Positions 1 through 6,324 of a stretch of DNA of 11,274 bases are shown piece after piece; within the stretch, counting starts at the first letter, position 1; every line of letters starts with the position of its first letter. This DNA is from Candidatus Yonathbacteria bacterium RIFOXYC2_FULL_47_9 (GTDB lineage Bacteria; Patescibacteriota; Minisyncoccia; Phycocordibacterales; UBA1550): positions 9,717 to 20,990 of the forward strand of contig MHUY01000010.1 in the NCBI GenBank assembly GCA_001825115.1. Direction: 5' to 3'. The position numbers and the translations under genes are program-made. The notes beneath the pieces were generated by a model. It made no database searches and had not been told where the DNA came from. It saw only the letters and a program-made list of their open reading frames with translations.

Positions 1-387
1 GGTAAGGGTAGGGGGTGTAGTTGTTGATGTGGCAGTAGTAATAGACACCTCCAGAATAACCGTATTAATTTTTTCTCTTGAGATTGGTCCAAAAAAACCG
101 ACTGAAGGAGAGATTCCCACGGATGTCTGCCATACTCCAAGAGACTTTTTTGTAAGACGGCCAAACAGGCCCGTTGAAGTGGAGATATTTAAGAGACCCT
201 TACCGATCAAAAATTTTTGCAGGGCAGATACATCATCCCCCTGAGCTCCGAGAGTCAGGTTGCGTGTAAAGGTAAAACTCGTCGTGGTTGCCGTTGAAGA
301 AAAACTTTGTGCGTTCGCACTACCAGCCATGGAAGCACCTAGTAGAAACATAACCATAATAACTGATATTTTAGTTTGTGCTTTCAT
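1..387 (-). CDS. Secreted peptidoglycan-binding domain protein (3' end outside window)
   Basis: The frame is open from an ATG at 387 to the window edge, giving 129 residues with no stop, so the C-terminus is missing. Residues 1-26 form a Sec signal peptide: Lys near the start, a hydrophobic stretch around 8-20, and a likely cleavage after the ANA at 24-26. Residues about 42-110 match the PG_binding_1 fold (LTLGAQGDDVSALQKFL, then a GLFG/FFGP repeat-like pair), which binds cell-wall peptidoglycan. From about 115 the chain becomes Ser/Thr/Pro-rich, a typical linker to a further extracellular domain that cannot be seen. Such proteins act outside the membrane; whether this one carries a hydrolase or adhesin domain is unknown. 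A CATAAT -10 preceded by TGA (406-398) lies 10 nt before the ATG, and there is no Shine-Dalgarno. The domain call is strong; the function is open. Confidence 0.85.
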   Translation of the reverse strand, partial: MKAQTKISVIMVMFLLGASMAGSANAQSFSSTATTTSFTFTRNLTLGAQGDDVSALQKFLIGKGLLNISTSTGLFGRLTKKSLGVWQTSVGISPSVGFFGPISREKINTVILEVSITTATSTTTPPTLT

Positions 388-397
388 TATACATACT

Positions 398-406
398 ATT
401 ATGTCA
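398..406 (-). promoter_or_regulatory. Extended -10 box of the PG-binding gene
   Basis: The minus strand reads TGACATAAT, an extended -10 (TGn plus CATAAT), ending 10 nt before the ATG at 387. A start about 7 nt downstream would leave almost no 5' leader. No good -35 was seen. Confidence 0.45.
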
Positions 407-437
407 TGAATTTTTACATTACCACAACATGCCCAAC

Positions 438-468
438 AAAAAACCGCCTCATTACGAGGCGGTTTTTT
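438..468. terminator. Bidirectional intrinsic terminator downstream of rpmA
   Basis: A perfect CCGCCTC (444-450) / GAGGCGG (456-462) stem with an ATTAC loop is flanked by six A (438-443) and six T (463-468), so it has a U-tract in either direction. It lies 30 bases past the rpmA stop and insulates rpmA from the PG-binding gene on the same strand. Confidence 0.9.
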
Positions 469-478
469 CAAGTGAGTT

Positions 479-499
479 ATCCTGAGCTTGTCGAAGGAT
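479..499. repeat. Extragenic palindrome-like element touching the rpmA stop codon
   Basis: The 21-base element has ATCCT (479-483) and AGGAT (495-499) arms around GAGCTTGTCGA. Its core CCTGAGCTTGTCGAAGG resembles a short extragenic repeat common in many environmental bacterial genomes (recollection, not a search). It overlaps the last base of the rpmA stop codon and sits just before the terminator. Only one copy is in this window. Confidence 0.45.
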
Positions 500-771
500 T
501 ACTTTACGTGAGCTACTTTACGGCGGGTAGTGGTGCCGTCAAAGTTTCCTTTACGCTTTTCAGTGAACGAAACGACGCCTTCCTTGAGTGCCCAGAGTGT
601 GTGGTCTTTGCCGAGGCCTACGTTCTCACCAGGGAGAATCTTTGTACCACGCTGGCGCACAATAATAGAACCAGCTTTGGCAGTCTCTCCAGCATAAAGC
701 TTCGTACCGAGGTACTTTGCTTTGGAGTCAGTTAAGTTTTTGGCGGATCCGCCTGCTTTTCGATGTGCCAT
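499..771 (-). CDS. rpmA: 50S ribosomal protein L27
   Basis: This 90-residue protein has the full L27 signature: the N-terminal MAHRKAGGSAKN, the central IIVRQRGTK, and GENVGLGKDHTLWAL. In the ribosome L27 lies in the large subunit with its basic N-terminal tail reaching towards the peptidyl-transferase centre. The N-terminus starts directly with MAHRKAGG, so there is no cleavable leader of the Firmicutes type. Length is normal and no residue is missing. The usual upstream partner rplU (L21) is absent here, because the upstream neighbour is divergent. Transcription ends at the stem-loop at 438-468. No Shine-Dalgarno is seen; a TATTAT (780-775) only three bases before the ATG is too close to be its -10, so the promoter is unclear. 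Confidence 0.97.
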   Translation of the reverse strand: MAHRKAGGSAKNLTDSKAKYLGTKLYAGETAKAGSIIVRQRGTKILPGENVGLGKDHTLWALKEGVVSFTEKRKGNFDGTTTRRKVAHVK

Positions 772-790
772 GGTATAATATGCCTATAAT
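771..790 (+). promoter_or_regulatory. Tandem -10 boxes for the Ada-like membrane protein gene
   Basis: TGGTATAAT (771-779) is a perfect extended -10, and a second TATAAT lies at 785-790. They would start transcripts near 786 or 797, ahead of the ATG at 813. The first box begins on the start codon of the divergent rpmA, so the two genes share a very compact control region. No convincing -35 was found. Confidence 0.5.
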
Positions 791-812
791 TGCTTGATTA
801 ATTACGATAGTG

Positions 813-1250
813 ATGAGTATAAAAGATTTAAAGGAAAAAATCAAGGGGGTAGGGGGATTTAGCCTGCCCCAGCTACGTACCCTGCCAGACGACCTATTTT
901 TAGGGCTTATAATCATCCTCGTCGCCTTTGGGTCATTTGGCCTCGGACGGCTCTCAAAAATAGAGGGGACAAAGACACCTATCCGTATAGAAAATGGGCC
1001 TGTGGTCACCCCAGAGACTTTTATGGCACCTGAAGCAGGGGATAAGGTGTCAACCAACATCGATCAATCCGCAAGCGTGATAGGAGCGACAACCGAACAG
1101 CTCGTCGGATCGAAATCGGGTAAAAAATACCATTACCCGTGGTGCTCGGGCGCGAGTCGTATTGCCGAAGCCAACCGTGTTTATTTTACCTCCAAAGCTG
1201 ATGCTGAAGCTCAGGGCTACACTCCTGCAAGCAACTGCAAAGGGCTTTAA
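813..1250 (+). CDS. Single-pass membrane protein with C-terminal Ada-like Cys domain
   Basis: The protein has 145 residues from the ATG at 813; a GTG directly before it would add one residue. One membrane helix spans residues about 27-47 (LFLGLIIILVAFGSFGLGRL), followed by a polar linker and a small C-terminal domain at about 97-145. That domain reads VGSKSGKKYHYPWC, then ANRVYFTSKADAEAQGY, then SNC, the pattern of the Ada metal-binding-like fold often found at the ends of nucleases and small secreted proteins. Only Cys111 and Cys142 remain of the four Cys of true Ada, with His107 nearby, so Zn binding is uncertain and methyl transfer is unlikely. The charge pattern suggests the C-terminal domain faces outward. 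No enzymatic role can be given. It stands alone between divergent rpmA and the PHP gene. Confidence 0.8.
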   Translation: MSIKDLKEKIKGVGGFSLPQLRTLPDDLFLGLIIILVAFGSFGLGRLSKIEGTKTPIRIENGPVVTPETFMAPEAGDKVSTNIDQSASVIGATTEQLVGSKSGKKYHYPWCSGASRIAEANRVYFTSKADAEAQGYTPASNCKGL

Positions 1251-1258
1251 TTTTGATA

Positions 1259-1267
1259 TGCTATACT
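1259..1267 (+). promoter_or_regulatory. Extended -10 box of the PHP gene
   Basis: TGCTATACT (TGn plus TATACT) ends 11 nt before the ATG at 1279, so the mRNA would have a leader of only a few bases. No Shine-Dalgarno lies in the gap. Confidence 0.55.
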
Positions 1268-1278
1268 AGCTTTTACTT

Positions 1279-2325
1279 ATGACCACGACCGAATCCCTCC
1301 ACACGCATACGACGCTCTCTGACGGCAAAATGACGCACCGAGAACTTTTTGACCTTGCAGAATCACTTGGTGTTTCGGTGCTCGCTTTTACCGACCACGA
1401 TGCAGTACCATCACCTGCAACAATGAGTGAGCTCGAAGGTCTCCGCGGTCGCGACACAAAATGGGTCATCGGCACGGAGATTACGTGTGACCTGCCGCGC
1501 GAGCTTGCACCAGCTACTGCCGGCGTGCACCTCATTGGGCTTTTTCTTGACCCACAAAACGAAGCACTTCTCAAACACTGTGAGCGCGCACAAGCATCAC
1601 GCATTACAAGAATGAAGAAAATAGTTGAAGGGCTTCAGGGTCTCGGATTCATCATTACCGCCGAGGATTGCCTCGCTGCATCGGGAGGTGAATCGGTGGG
1701 CAGACCACACATTGTTGAAGCACTCAAAAGGCGCACCGAAAACAATGCGATAATGGAAAAGATTAGACTCGAGATGCGAACAGCAGGAGAAAGTGATCCC
1801 ATCATCAAGGAACGCTACGACCACATGATACAAAAAGGGGAGCGACAATATCCATATGTATTATTTTTGAGCCCTGACGCATTCCGCAGCACTTATTTTG
1901 AACACGATTACATGCCCGACCTCGATGAAGCAGTGGCTATTGTTCGCGGCGCAGGTGGGATAGCGATCCTCGCGCACTATCACACTATCCACAATAAACT
2001 TCCTCTTGAAATACTCGAGAAACTCCTTATTGAAAAACGGCTTGATGGTATCGAGGTAGTCTATGGCATCCGCGAGTACGGCAACGATGGCGAAGCAAGA
2101 ATCAGAGAGGAACGAGCTGCACTCCGCAAAATGGCCCTAAAACACGATGCTATTATGGCTGGTGGATCAGACGCTCACACAAAAGAAGACCTCGCATTTT
2201 ATGTTAACAATAGCTGGTTCTCAGATGAAACTGCCGGATTTACCGCAAACATTCTTGCTACCGGTAAAGTGTCCAAGGAATTCTCCTCGCTTGATATAGA
2301 AGAGGAGGTAGGTATGCTACAATAG
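1279..2325 (+). CDS. PHP-domain metal-dependent phosphoesterase
   Basis: This 348-residue protein shows the ordered PHP metal ligands: LHTHTTLSDG (His8, His10, Asp15), FTDHDA (His40, Asp41), IGTEI (Glu67), GRPHI (His144), ILAHYH (His233) and GGSDAH (Asp298, His300). The GRPH block and the IEVVYG motif place it nearest the YciV/RnaAM-type PHP proteins, which hydrolyse 3',5'-nucleotide bisphosphates or remove 5' nucleotides from RNA. The exact substrate cannot be read from the sequence. An insert between residues about 150 and 195 separates the GRPH motif from the conserved YPYVLFLSPDAF. The protein is probably cytoplasmic. It has its own -10 box and lies 7 nt before the exonuclease gene, whose -10 is inside this gene's last codons. 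Family is certain, reaction inferred. Confidence 0.88.
   Translation: MTTTESLHTHTTLSDGKMTHRELFDLAESLGVSVLAFTDHDAVPSPATMSELEGLRGRDTKWVIGTEITCDLPRELAPATAGVHLIGLFLDPQNEALLKHCERAQASRITRMKKIVEGLQGLGFIITAEDCLAASGGESVGRPHIVEALKRRTENNAIMEKIRLEMRTAGESDPIIKERYDHMIQKGERQYPYVLFLSPDAFRSTYFEHDYMPDLDEAVAIVRGAGGIAILAHYHTIHNKLPLEILEKLLIEKRLDGIEVVYGIREYGNDGEARIREERAALRKMALKHDAIMAGGSDAHTKEDLAFYVNNSWFSDETAGFTANILATGKVSKEFSSLDIEEEVGMLQ
2315..2323 (+). promoter_or_regulatory. Extended -10 box of the exonuclease gene, inside the PHP 3' end
   Basis: TGCTACAAT (TGn plus TACAAT) is embedded in the last codons and first stop base of the PHP gene and ends 9 nt before the ATG at 2333. This suggests a separate start for the exonuclease mRNA. 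Confidence 0.5.
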
Positions 2326-2332
2326 AACTACT

Positions 2333-2929
2333 ATGATCGTCGTTGACATTGAAGCAACCGGACTCGACCACCGCAACCATTCTCTCTTGAGTATTGGTGC
2401 CATTGATTTTGAAAATCCCGGGCGCCAGTTTTACGGCGAATGTCGCGCGTGGGAGGGCGCACACCTCGACCCCGAAGCCCTCGCGGTAAACGGTTTTACC
2501 GAAACTGAGTGCCTCAACCCCAGCAAAGACTCGCTCGAAGAACTCATGGTGCGATTTCATCATTGGATGACCCAGAGCAACGATCGCATCCTTGCGGGAC
2601 ACAACATTTCATTTGATCGCGATTTTTTGAACAGTTCACTGCAACGCGCAAAGATCAACTTTGCTTTTCCGTATCGCACTATCGACTTGCACACCCTCGC
2701 GTACACGACCTGTCGCACAAAAGGTATTCCTATCCCTGAAAGGAACGGTCATCCTGCACTCTCGAGTGACGCCGTTATGCGCCTCCTGGGTCTTCCCGAA
2801 GAGCCAAAACCTCATATCGCACTCATGGGTGCAAAGATCGCCGCTGAGGCATTTTCAAGACTTATGTACGGGAAAAATCTCCTCCCTGAATTCGCCGAAT
2901 ACCCGATGCAACTTCTCACACAAAAGTAA
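2333..2929 (+). CDS. DnaQ-like 3'-5' exonuclease (DEDDh fold, altered ExoIII motif)
   Basis: The 198 residues carry the RNase T/DnaQ exonuclease fold: ExoI VDIEATG (Asp5, Glu7), ExoII HNISFDRDFL (Asp95) and a conserved TIDLHTLAY (Asp118). The ExoIII block reads PHIALMGAKIAAEAF: the His (161) is present, but the usual metal-binding Asp five residues later is Gly166. I recall DnaQ-like homologues with a similar GAK motif, so this may be a subfamily trait rather than decay. The length fits a stand-alone exonuclease with no polymerase or GIY-YIG fusion. Possible roles are trimming of DNA or small RNA 3' ends. It follows the PHP gene by 7 nt and ends at a stem-loop terminator. Fold is sure; activity is less so. 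Confidence 0.85.
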   Translation: MIVVDIEATGLDHRNHSLLSIGAIDFENPGRQFYGECRAWEGAHLDPEALAVNGFTETECLNPSKDSLEELMVRFHHWMTQSNDRILAGHNISFDRDFLNSSLQRAKINFAFPYRTIDLHTLAYTTCRTKGIPIPERNGHPALSSDAVMRLLGLPEEPKPHIALMGAKIAAEAFSRLMYGKNLLPEFAEYPMQLLTQK

Positions 2930-2955
2930 AAAAGAGGCATACGTGCCTCTTTTTT
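2928..2955. terminator. Bidirectional intrinsic terminator between convergent genes
   Basis: GAGGCA (2934-2939) pairs with TGCCTC (2944-2949) around a TACG loop, with six A before and six T after. The A-run includes the last bases of the exonuclease TAA, and the T-run reaches the stop codon of the convergent nuclease gene, so both genes use it. Confidence 0.92.
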
Positions 2956-4148
2956 CATTCCTCTTCGTCGTCCATTCCTTTTTTCTTGGTCGGCTTGAGG
3001 ACGATGACTTGTTTCTTTGAAGTTTGTTTTTGCACCGCCTCTGCTACATCTTTAGTGAGGGAAGGGAGGAGCTCTTCCAATTTTTTTGCTTCTGGCTCAA
3101 GAATCTTTTCCCACACGCCAGCATCCTTGAGTACCTCTTCAAGTTTTTCTAAATTATAGTTCACACGCTCCTGCACATTTTTGGTAATGTATCCGCGGTC
3201 ACCAAATACGCGTGCGACCTTTTCGGATTCCATATAGGAGAGTATCGTAGCTCGTGCACTCTCGAGTGCATCTTTTACTTCGTCGCCCTGTTTCTTGAGT
3301 TCAAAAAAATCTTGAATCGCTTGCGCAACCTCGGCATCGTTGGCCGTCTTGGCTGCTTCTTCTTTATACTCATGTGCCCACATCGGACAGAGACGTTGAT
3401 ACGCACACCAGCCACAGAGCGGCCCCGGCATAGGTGGAAACTCATCCTTTTCAATATTGCCCTCGATCTCACGAATCGTTTTCAGCACGAGTGCACGCGT
3501 ACGAGCCAGTGCCTCGCGCGTAGGATTCACCGACACTTTTTCGTTGTGTTTCAGAAAATAGAGACTTGTCGCAAAGCGCTCAGGCTCAACCGACGGCCAA
3601 CGCGAGGTAAGCGCAAGGTGATATACACCGAGCTGGAGATTGTCGGCAAGCTCTGCTTCACTTGGCATTCTTTTACCTGTCTTGTAGTCGATAATTTCAT
3701 ACACATCCGACTCGGGGTCTTTATCGAGACGATCGATGATGCCTGCAAGGGTGTGCACTTTGCCGGTCAGCTCATCCAAGAGCTCTAGAGAAAAACGCCC
3801 TTCAAGCTCTACGACATTAAATGTCCACGGCTGATTTTTTTTATAAAAATTCGTAAGAAGTTTTATTCCTTCTTCGAAATACATTTTTTCCTCTGCTTCT
3901 TTTTTGTCGGGGTGCGCCCATTCTATTTTTTCTGACTTCTCATGAAAATGCTCGGTGTAGAAATTGAGCACCTCGTCGAGTGTAGGGTAAAGCGGGTTCC
4001 GCTCGAACATGTATTTCAATGCCGCATGCACCATAGTACCAAAAACCGCCGTGATATTTTTCGGCCCGCGGATCTTGTCGATCTCCTGATATTTATACTT
4101 AAGGGGGCACGTTTTATAGGTCTCGAGCGCCGAGTACGAAGTTCTCAT
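2955..4148 (-). CDS. RecB/Cas4-like PD-(D/E)XK nuclease with probable 4Fe-4S cluster
   Basis: This 397-residue protein begins MRTSYSALETYKTCPLKYKY, the usual start of stand-alone RecB-family (PDDEXK_1) nucleases. Visible motifs are FGTMVHAAL (His41), GIIDRLD (Asp139), YEIIDYKTGK (Asp154, Lys156) and QLGVYHLAL (Gln172, Tyr176), the ordered catalytic set. Cys14 together with Cys245, Cys248 and Cys254 (CGWCAYQRLC) forms the four-Cys pattern that holds a 4Fe-4S cluster in AddB and Cas4. Residues from about 258 on are charged and helical and match no domain I know. There is no helicase domain and no cas gene nearby, so it is a single-domain repair or end-processing nuclease; its partner is unknown. 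It has its own -10 box and converges on the exonuclease gene. Confidence 0.87.
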   Translation of the reverse strand: MRTSYSALETYKTCPLKYKYQEIDKIRGPKNITAVFGTMVHAALKYMFERNPLYPTLDEVLNFYTEHFHEKSEKIEWAHPDKKEAEEKMYFEEGIKLLTNFYKKNQPWTFNVVELEGRFSLELLDELTGKVHTLAGIIDRLDKDPESDVYEIIDYKTGKRMPSEAELADNLQLGVYHLALTSRWPSVEPERFATSLYFLKHNEKVSVNPTREALARTRALVLKTIREIEGNIEKDEFPPMPGPLCGWCAYQRLCPMWAHEYKEEAAKTANDAEVAQAIQDFFELKKQGDEVKDALESARATILSYMESEKVARVFGDRGYITKNVQERVNYNLEKLEEVLKDAGVWEKILEPEAKKLEELLPSLTKDVAEAVQKQTSKKQVIVLKPTKKKGMDDEEE

Positions 4149-4155
4149 ATGGGGT

Positions 4156-4164
4156 ATTGTAGCA
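4156..4164 (-). promoter_or_regulatory. Extended -10 box of the RecB-like nuclease gene
   Basis: The minus strand reads TGCTACAAT, identical to the box before the exonuclease gene, ending 7 nt before the ATG at 4148. The predicted transcript would begin at or next to the start codon. Confidence 0.55.
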
Positions 4165-4178
4165 TACCGCCAAAGCGC

Positions 4179-4221
4179 TATACTTAAAGCAGCGGTTCTT
4201 TATTAACCATAAATAAGGGGA
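4179..4221 (+). promoter_or_regulatory. -10 box and Shine-Dalgarno of the 192-residue protein gene
   Basis: TATACT (4179-4184) is a plausible -10, giving a leader of about 37 nt. AAGGGGA (4215-4221), six bases before the ATG at 4228, is the only strong Shine-Dalgarno linked to a chromosomal gene here and supports that start. Confidence 0.5.
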
Positions 4222-4227
4222 ACTATC

Positions 4228-4806
4228 ATGGGAACAGTCACCTTGCTTAAAAAGCCTGATTTCTCTTTGGATGCAGTTATTTACGAACCAACGGAAACAG
4301 CTGCGTGGGTTCAATTTGTACGCATTGGAGAATCGCGGGCAATGTGTATGCTCGGCGAAGAACTTGAGAGCTTCCTCGTTTTCACACTGATGCGATTCAC
4401 GCGCCGTACGGATCTTTTTTCCATCGTGCTTGCGCTGAAATTTCTCGACGCGTCAACCGAATACACCGGCCGCAAAAAGGAATGTGCACTCGCTGAGGTA
4501 GGGGATGTCAGTCTCATTCTTGCAGGACTCTTTCCTGAGCGTTCTCGCAAGCTTGGTGTTCCTGCCTCATATTTTCCCGAAATGGGGCGTATGGCATTTA
4601 GTGATCTTGCTGATTTTTTTGGAAGGAGCAAACTTAAAAGCCTTGAGAAACTCTACCGCAAGGCAGGCAATGGATTTCCCTCCATGATGGATGTCCTCCT
4701 TGCCGCTCGCGAGAAAAAACTTGAGCAACATATTGCCGAAGAGCTCTTGCAAAAAGCCGACAGTCAATACTTGGCACGAATGATATTTCCCAGCCAAACC
4801 TCCTGA
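4228..4806 (+). CDS. Conserved-looking protein of unknown function, 192 aa
   Basis: I cannot name this protein. It is mostly helical, with no signal peptide and no membrane segment; it has no DNA-binding or catalytic motif I recognise. Stretches such as LAEVGDVSLILAGLFPERSRKLGV and SYFPEMGRMAFSDLADFF look constrained, and I have a vague memory of similar LFPE/Y-x-x-x-G-R-x-A-Y segments in uncharacterised gammaproteobacterial proteins; this is recollection only. It differs from its neighbours in having a clear leader and a strong Shine-Dalgarno. It is monocistronic: its own promoter lies upstream and a strong terminator follows its stop. It may have been acquired, but base composition does not obviously differ from flanking genes. 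Confidence 0.75.
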   Translation: MGTVTLLKKPDFSLDAVIYEPTETAAWVQFVRIGESRAMCMLGEELESFLVFTLMRFTRRTDLFSIVLALKFLDASTEYTGRKKECALAEVGDVSLILAGLFPERSRKLGVPASYFPEMGRMAFSDLADFFGRSKLKSLEKLYRKAGNGFPSMMDVLLAAREKKLEQHIAEELLQKADSQYLARMIFPSQTS

Positions 4807-4813
4807 CGATGTT

Positions 4814-4839
4814 ACACCGCGATTCTCGCGGTGTTTTTT
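4814..4839 (+). terminator. Intrinsic terminator
   Basis: ACACCGCGA (4814-4822) pairs perfectly with TCGCGGTGT (4826-4834) around a TTC loop, followed by a T-run to 4839. It begins 7 bases after the TGA of the unknown gene. Confidence 0.93.
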
Positions 4840-4877
4840 AAAGCCCTAAAATCGTGTTTTATGGTATCGTATCGAGT

Positions 4878-5699
4878 ATGACACAGGATAAGGAGATACA
4901 GGCCTTCCAAGCTCAAATTTGGGCCTTTTACGAGCATTCTGGGAGACATAATTTGCCCTGGCGGAAGACCAAAAATGCCTACAAAATACTGGTTTCTGAG
5001 GTAATGCTGCAGCAAACTCAGGTATCGCGGGTGCTCGAAAAATACCCTGAGTTTTTGCGGGAATTTCCGACGATTCGAGCGCTTGCTGAGGCACCACTCA
5101 CACATGTACTTACCGTGTGGCAAGGGATGGGGTACAACCGTCGCGCACTCGCACTCAAGCGCCTCGCCGGGGAGGTGACGGTCAAACACAATGGCAAAAT
5201 TCCTCGCCGTCGTGATGAGCTCGAAGCACTCCCTGGTATTGGTGCGTACACTGCGGGCGCCATCCGTGCATTCGCATTTAATGAACCAGAAGTGTTTATT
5301 GAGACCAACATTCGTCGCATATTTCTGCATCATTTTTTTAAAGACAAGCAGGGGATACACGATAAGGAAATTATACCTCTCGTTGAATCAACACTTAATC
5401 ACGAGCGTCCCCGCGAATGGTATTGGGCGCTCATGGACTACGGTGCACATCTACCAAAAACAGCTACTAACTCCAACATAAAGAGCAGGCACTATGTGAA
5501 GCAAAAACCATTTGAGGGATCACACCGACAAGTACGCGGCAAGGTGCTCAAATTTTTAACCACAAAAGGGAAGTGTACGACGGCAGCATGCGCCCGCTCA
5601 CTTGAGCTCACTCCCGAAAAAACCAAGGAGGTACTGAACGAGCTCGTACACGAAGGCTTTGCTATACTAAACAGACAAACGTATGCCATTAGACATTAA
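4878..5699 (+). CDS. mutY: MutY-like A/G-specific adenine glycosylase lacking the Fe-S cluster
   Basis: The 273-residue call uses the ATG at 4878; an upstream GTG (4854) would add 8 unlikely residues. LPWR (26-29), SEVMLQQTQV with catalytic Glu41, WQGMGYNRRA and the helix-hairpin-helix LPGIGAYTAGAI (118-129) identify the HhH base-excision glycosylase family of MutY type, which removes adenine opposite damaged guanine. Three departures are visible. The catalytic Asp position reads IETNIRR, with Glu142. The C-x6-C-x2-C-x5-C cluster is absent and replaced by a segment with NIKSRHYVKQKPFEGSHRQ. The C-terminal NUDIX-like 8-oxoG-sensing domain is missing; residues about 220-273 look like a winged helix. 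I recall similar variants in other Patescibacteria, so it is probably a working subfamily. A TGGTATCGT sequence (4862-4870) may be its -10. Its end overlaps the nth start by 17 nt. Confidence 0.87.
   Translation: MTQDKEIQAFQAQIWAFYEHSGRHNLPWRKTKNAYKILVSEVMLQQTQVSRVLEKYPEFLREFPTIRALAEAPLTHVLTVWQGMGYNRRALALKRLAGEVTVKHNGKIPRRRDELEALPGIGAYTAGAIRAFAFNEPEVFIETNIRRIFLHHFFKDKQGIHDKEIIPLVESTLNHERPREWYWALMDYGAHLPKTATNSNIKSRHYVKQKPFEGSHRQVRGKVLKFLTTKGKCTTAACARSLELTPEKTKEVLNELVHEGFAILNRQTYAIRH
5660..5668 (+). promoter_or_regulatory. Extended -10 box of nth, inside the mutY 3' end
   Basis: TGCTATACT, identical to the box before the PHP gene, lies within the end of the MutY-like gene and ends 14 nt before the nth ATG at 5683. 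A separate nth transcript is likely even though the genes overlap. Confidence 0.5.
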
Positions 5700-6318
5700 A
5701 AAAGAAAAAGCGAAAAAAATTCTCACCACCCTCAAAAAACTTTTTCCGAAAGCGGGGATGATGCTTCACTACGACAACAATTGGGAACTTCTCGTGTCGG
5801 TCGTTCTCTCAGCGCAATGCACCGACAAAAAAGTGAACGAGGTCACGGAGAAGCTTTTTAAAAAGTATCGCACGCTTGATGACTATGTGCAGGCAGATCC
5901 ACGCGAGTTTGAGCGCGACATCTACTCAACGGGATTTTACAAAAACAAAGCAAAAAATATCCTCGCAGCGGCAAAGATGCTCAAAGAAAAATTCGGCGGC
6001 AAGGTACCGCACACCATGGAGGAAATCCTCACAATTCCTGGTGTCGCACGCAAGACCGGGAATGTTGTCCTCGGTAATGCCTACGGTGTAGTAGAGGGGA
6101 TAGCAGTCGATACGCACGTGCGTCGTATTGCGAACATCCTTGGACTAACCGCATCAGACAACCCGATCATCATTGAGCGCGACCTCATGGCACTCATTCC
6201 AAAAAAAGATTGGTTCAAGACGACGTACCTTTTTATCGAGTACGGTAGAAAATATTGCCCTGCAAAGAGACACGATCACGCACACTGCCCGCTCGCAGCC
6301 TTTCATGCTAAAATCTAG
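5683..6318 (+). CDS. nth: Endonuclease III with Cys2His2 in place of the four-Cys cluster
   Basis: The 211 residues match endonuclease III, the DNA glycosylase/AP lyase for oxidised pyrimidines: LSAQCTDKKVN (43-52), HhH IPGVARKTGNVVLG with catalytic Lys124, and AVDTHVRRI with catalytic Asp143. Length equals the Escherichia coli enzyme. The C-terminal cluster, normally C-x6-C-x2-C-x5-C, here reads Cys192-x6-His199-x2-Cys202-x5-His208, keeping exact spacing but replacing the second and fourth Cys with His. Whether this binds Fe-S, Zn or nothing is open. The codons (CAC at 199, CAT at 208) are clear. The start overlaps the upstream mutY-like gene by 17 nt, and its own -10 lies inside that gene, so the two repair enzymes form a compact pair. 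Confidence 0.95.
   Translation: MPLDIKKEKAKKILTTLKKLFPKAGMMLHYDNNWELLVSVVLSAQCTDKKVNEVTEKLFKKYRTLDDYVQADPREFERDIYSTGFYKNKAKNILAAAKMLKEKFGGKVPHTMEEILTIPGVARKTGNVVLGNAYGVVEGIAVDTHVRRIANILGLTASDNPIIIERDLMALIPKKDWFKTTYLFIEYGRKYCPAKRHDHAHCPLAAFHAKI
6306..6314 (+). promoter_or_regulatory. Extended -10 box of the MFS gene, inside the nth 3' end
   Basis: TGCTAAAAT (TGn plus TAAAAT) covers the last codons of nth and ends 10 nt before the ATG at 6325. No Shine-Dalgarno follows. Confidence 0.45.
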
Positions 6319-6324
6319 CAATCT

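Noticed and set aside
29..735. Plus-strand frames across 29-244 and 376-735
   Set aside because: They are opposite-strand shadows of the PG-binding gene and of rpmA, which have clear domain matches.
2955..4148. Cas4 and a nearby CRISPR locus
   Set aside because: The Cys and nuclease motifs are shared by all RecB-family nucleases with Fe-S; the protein is about twice Cas4 length and no cas1, cas2 or repeat array is present.
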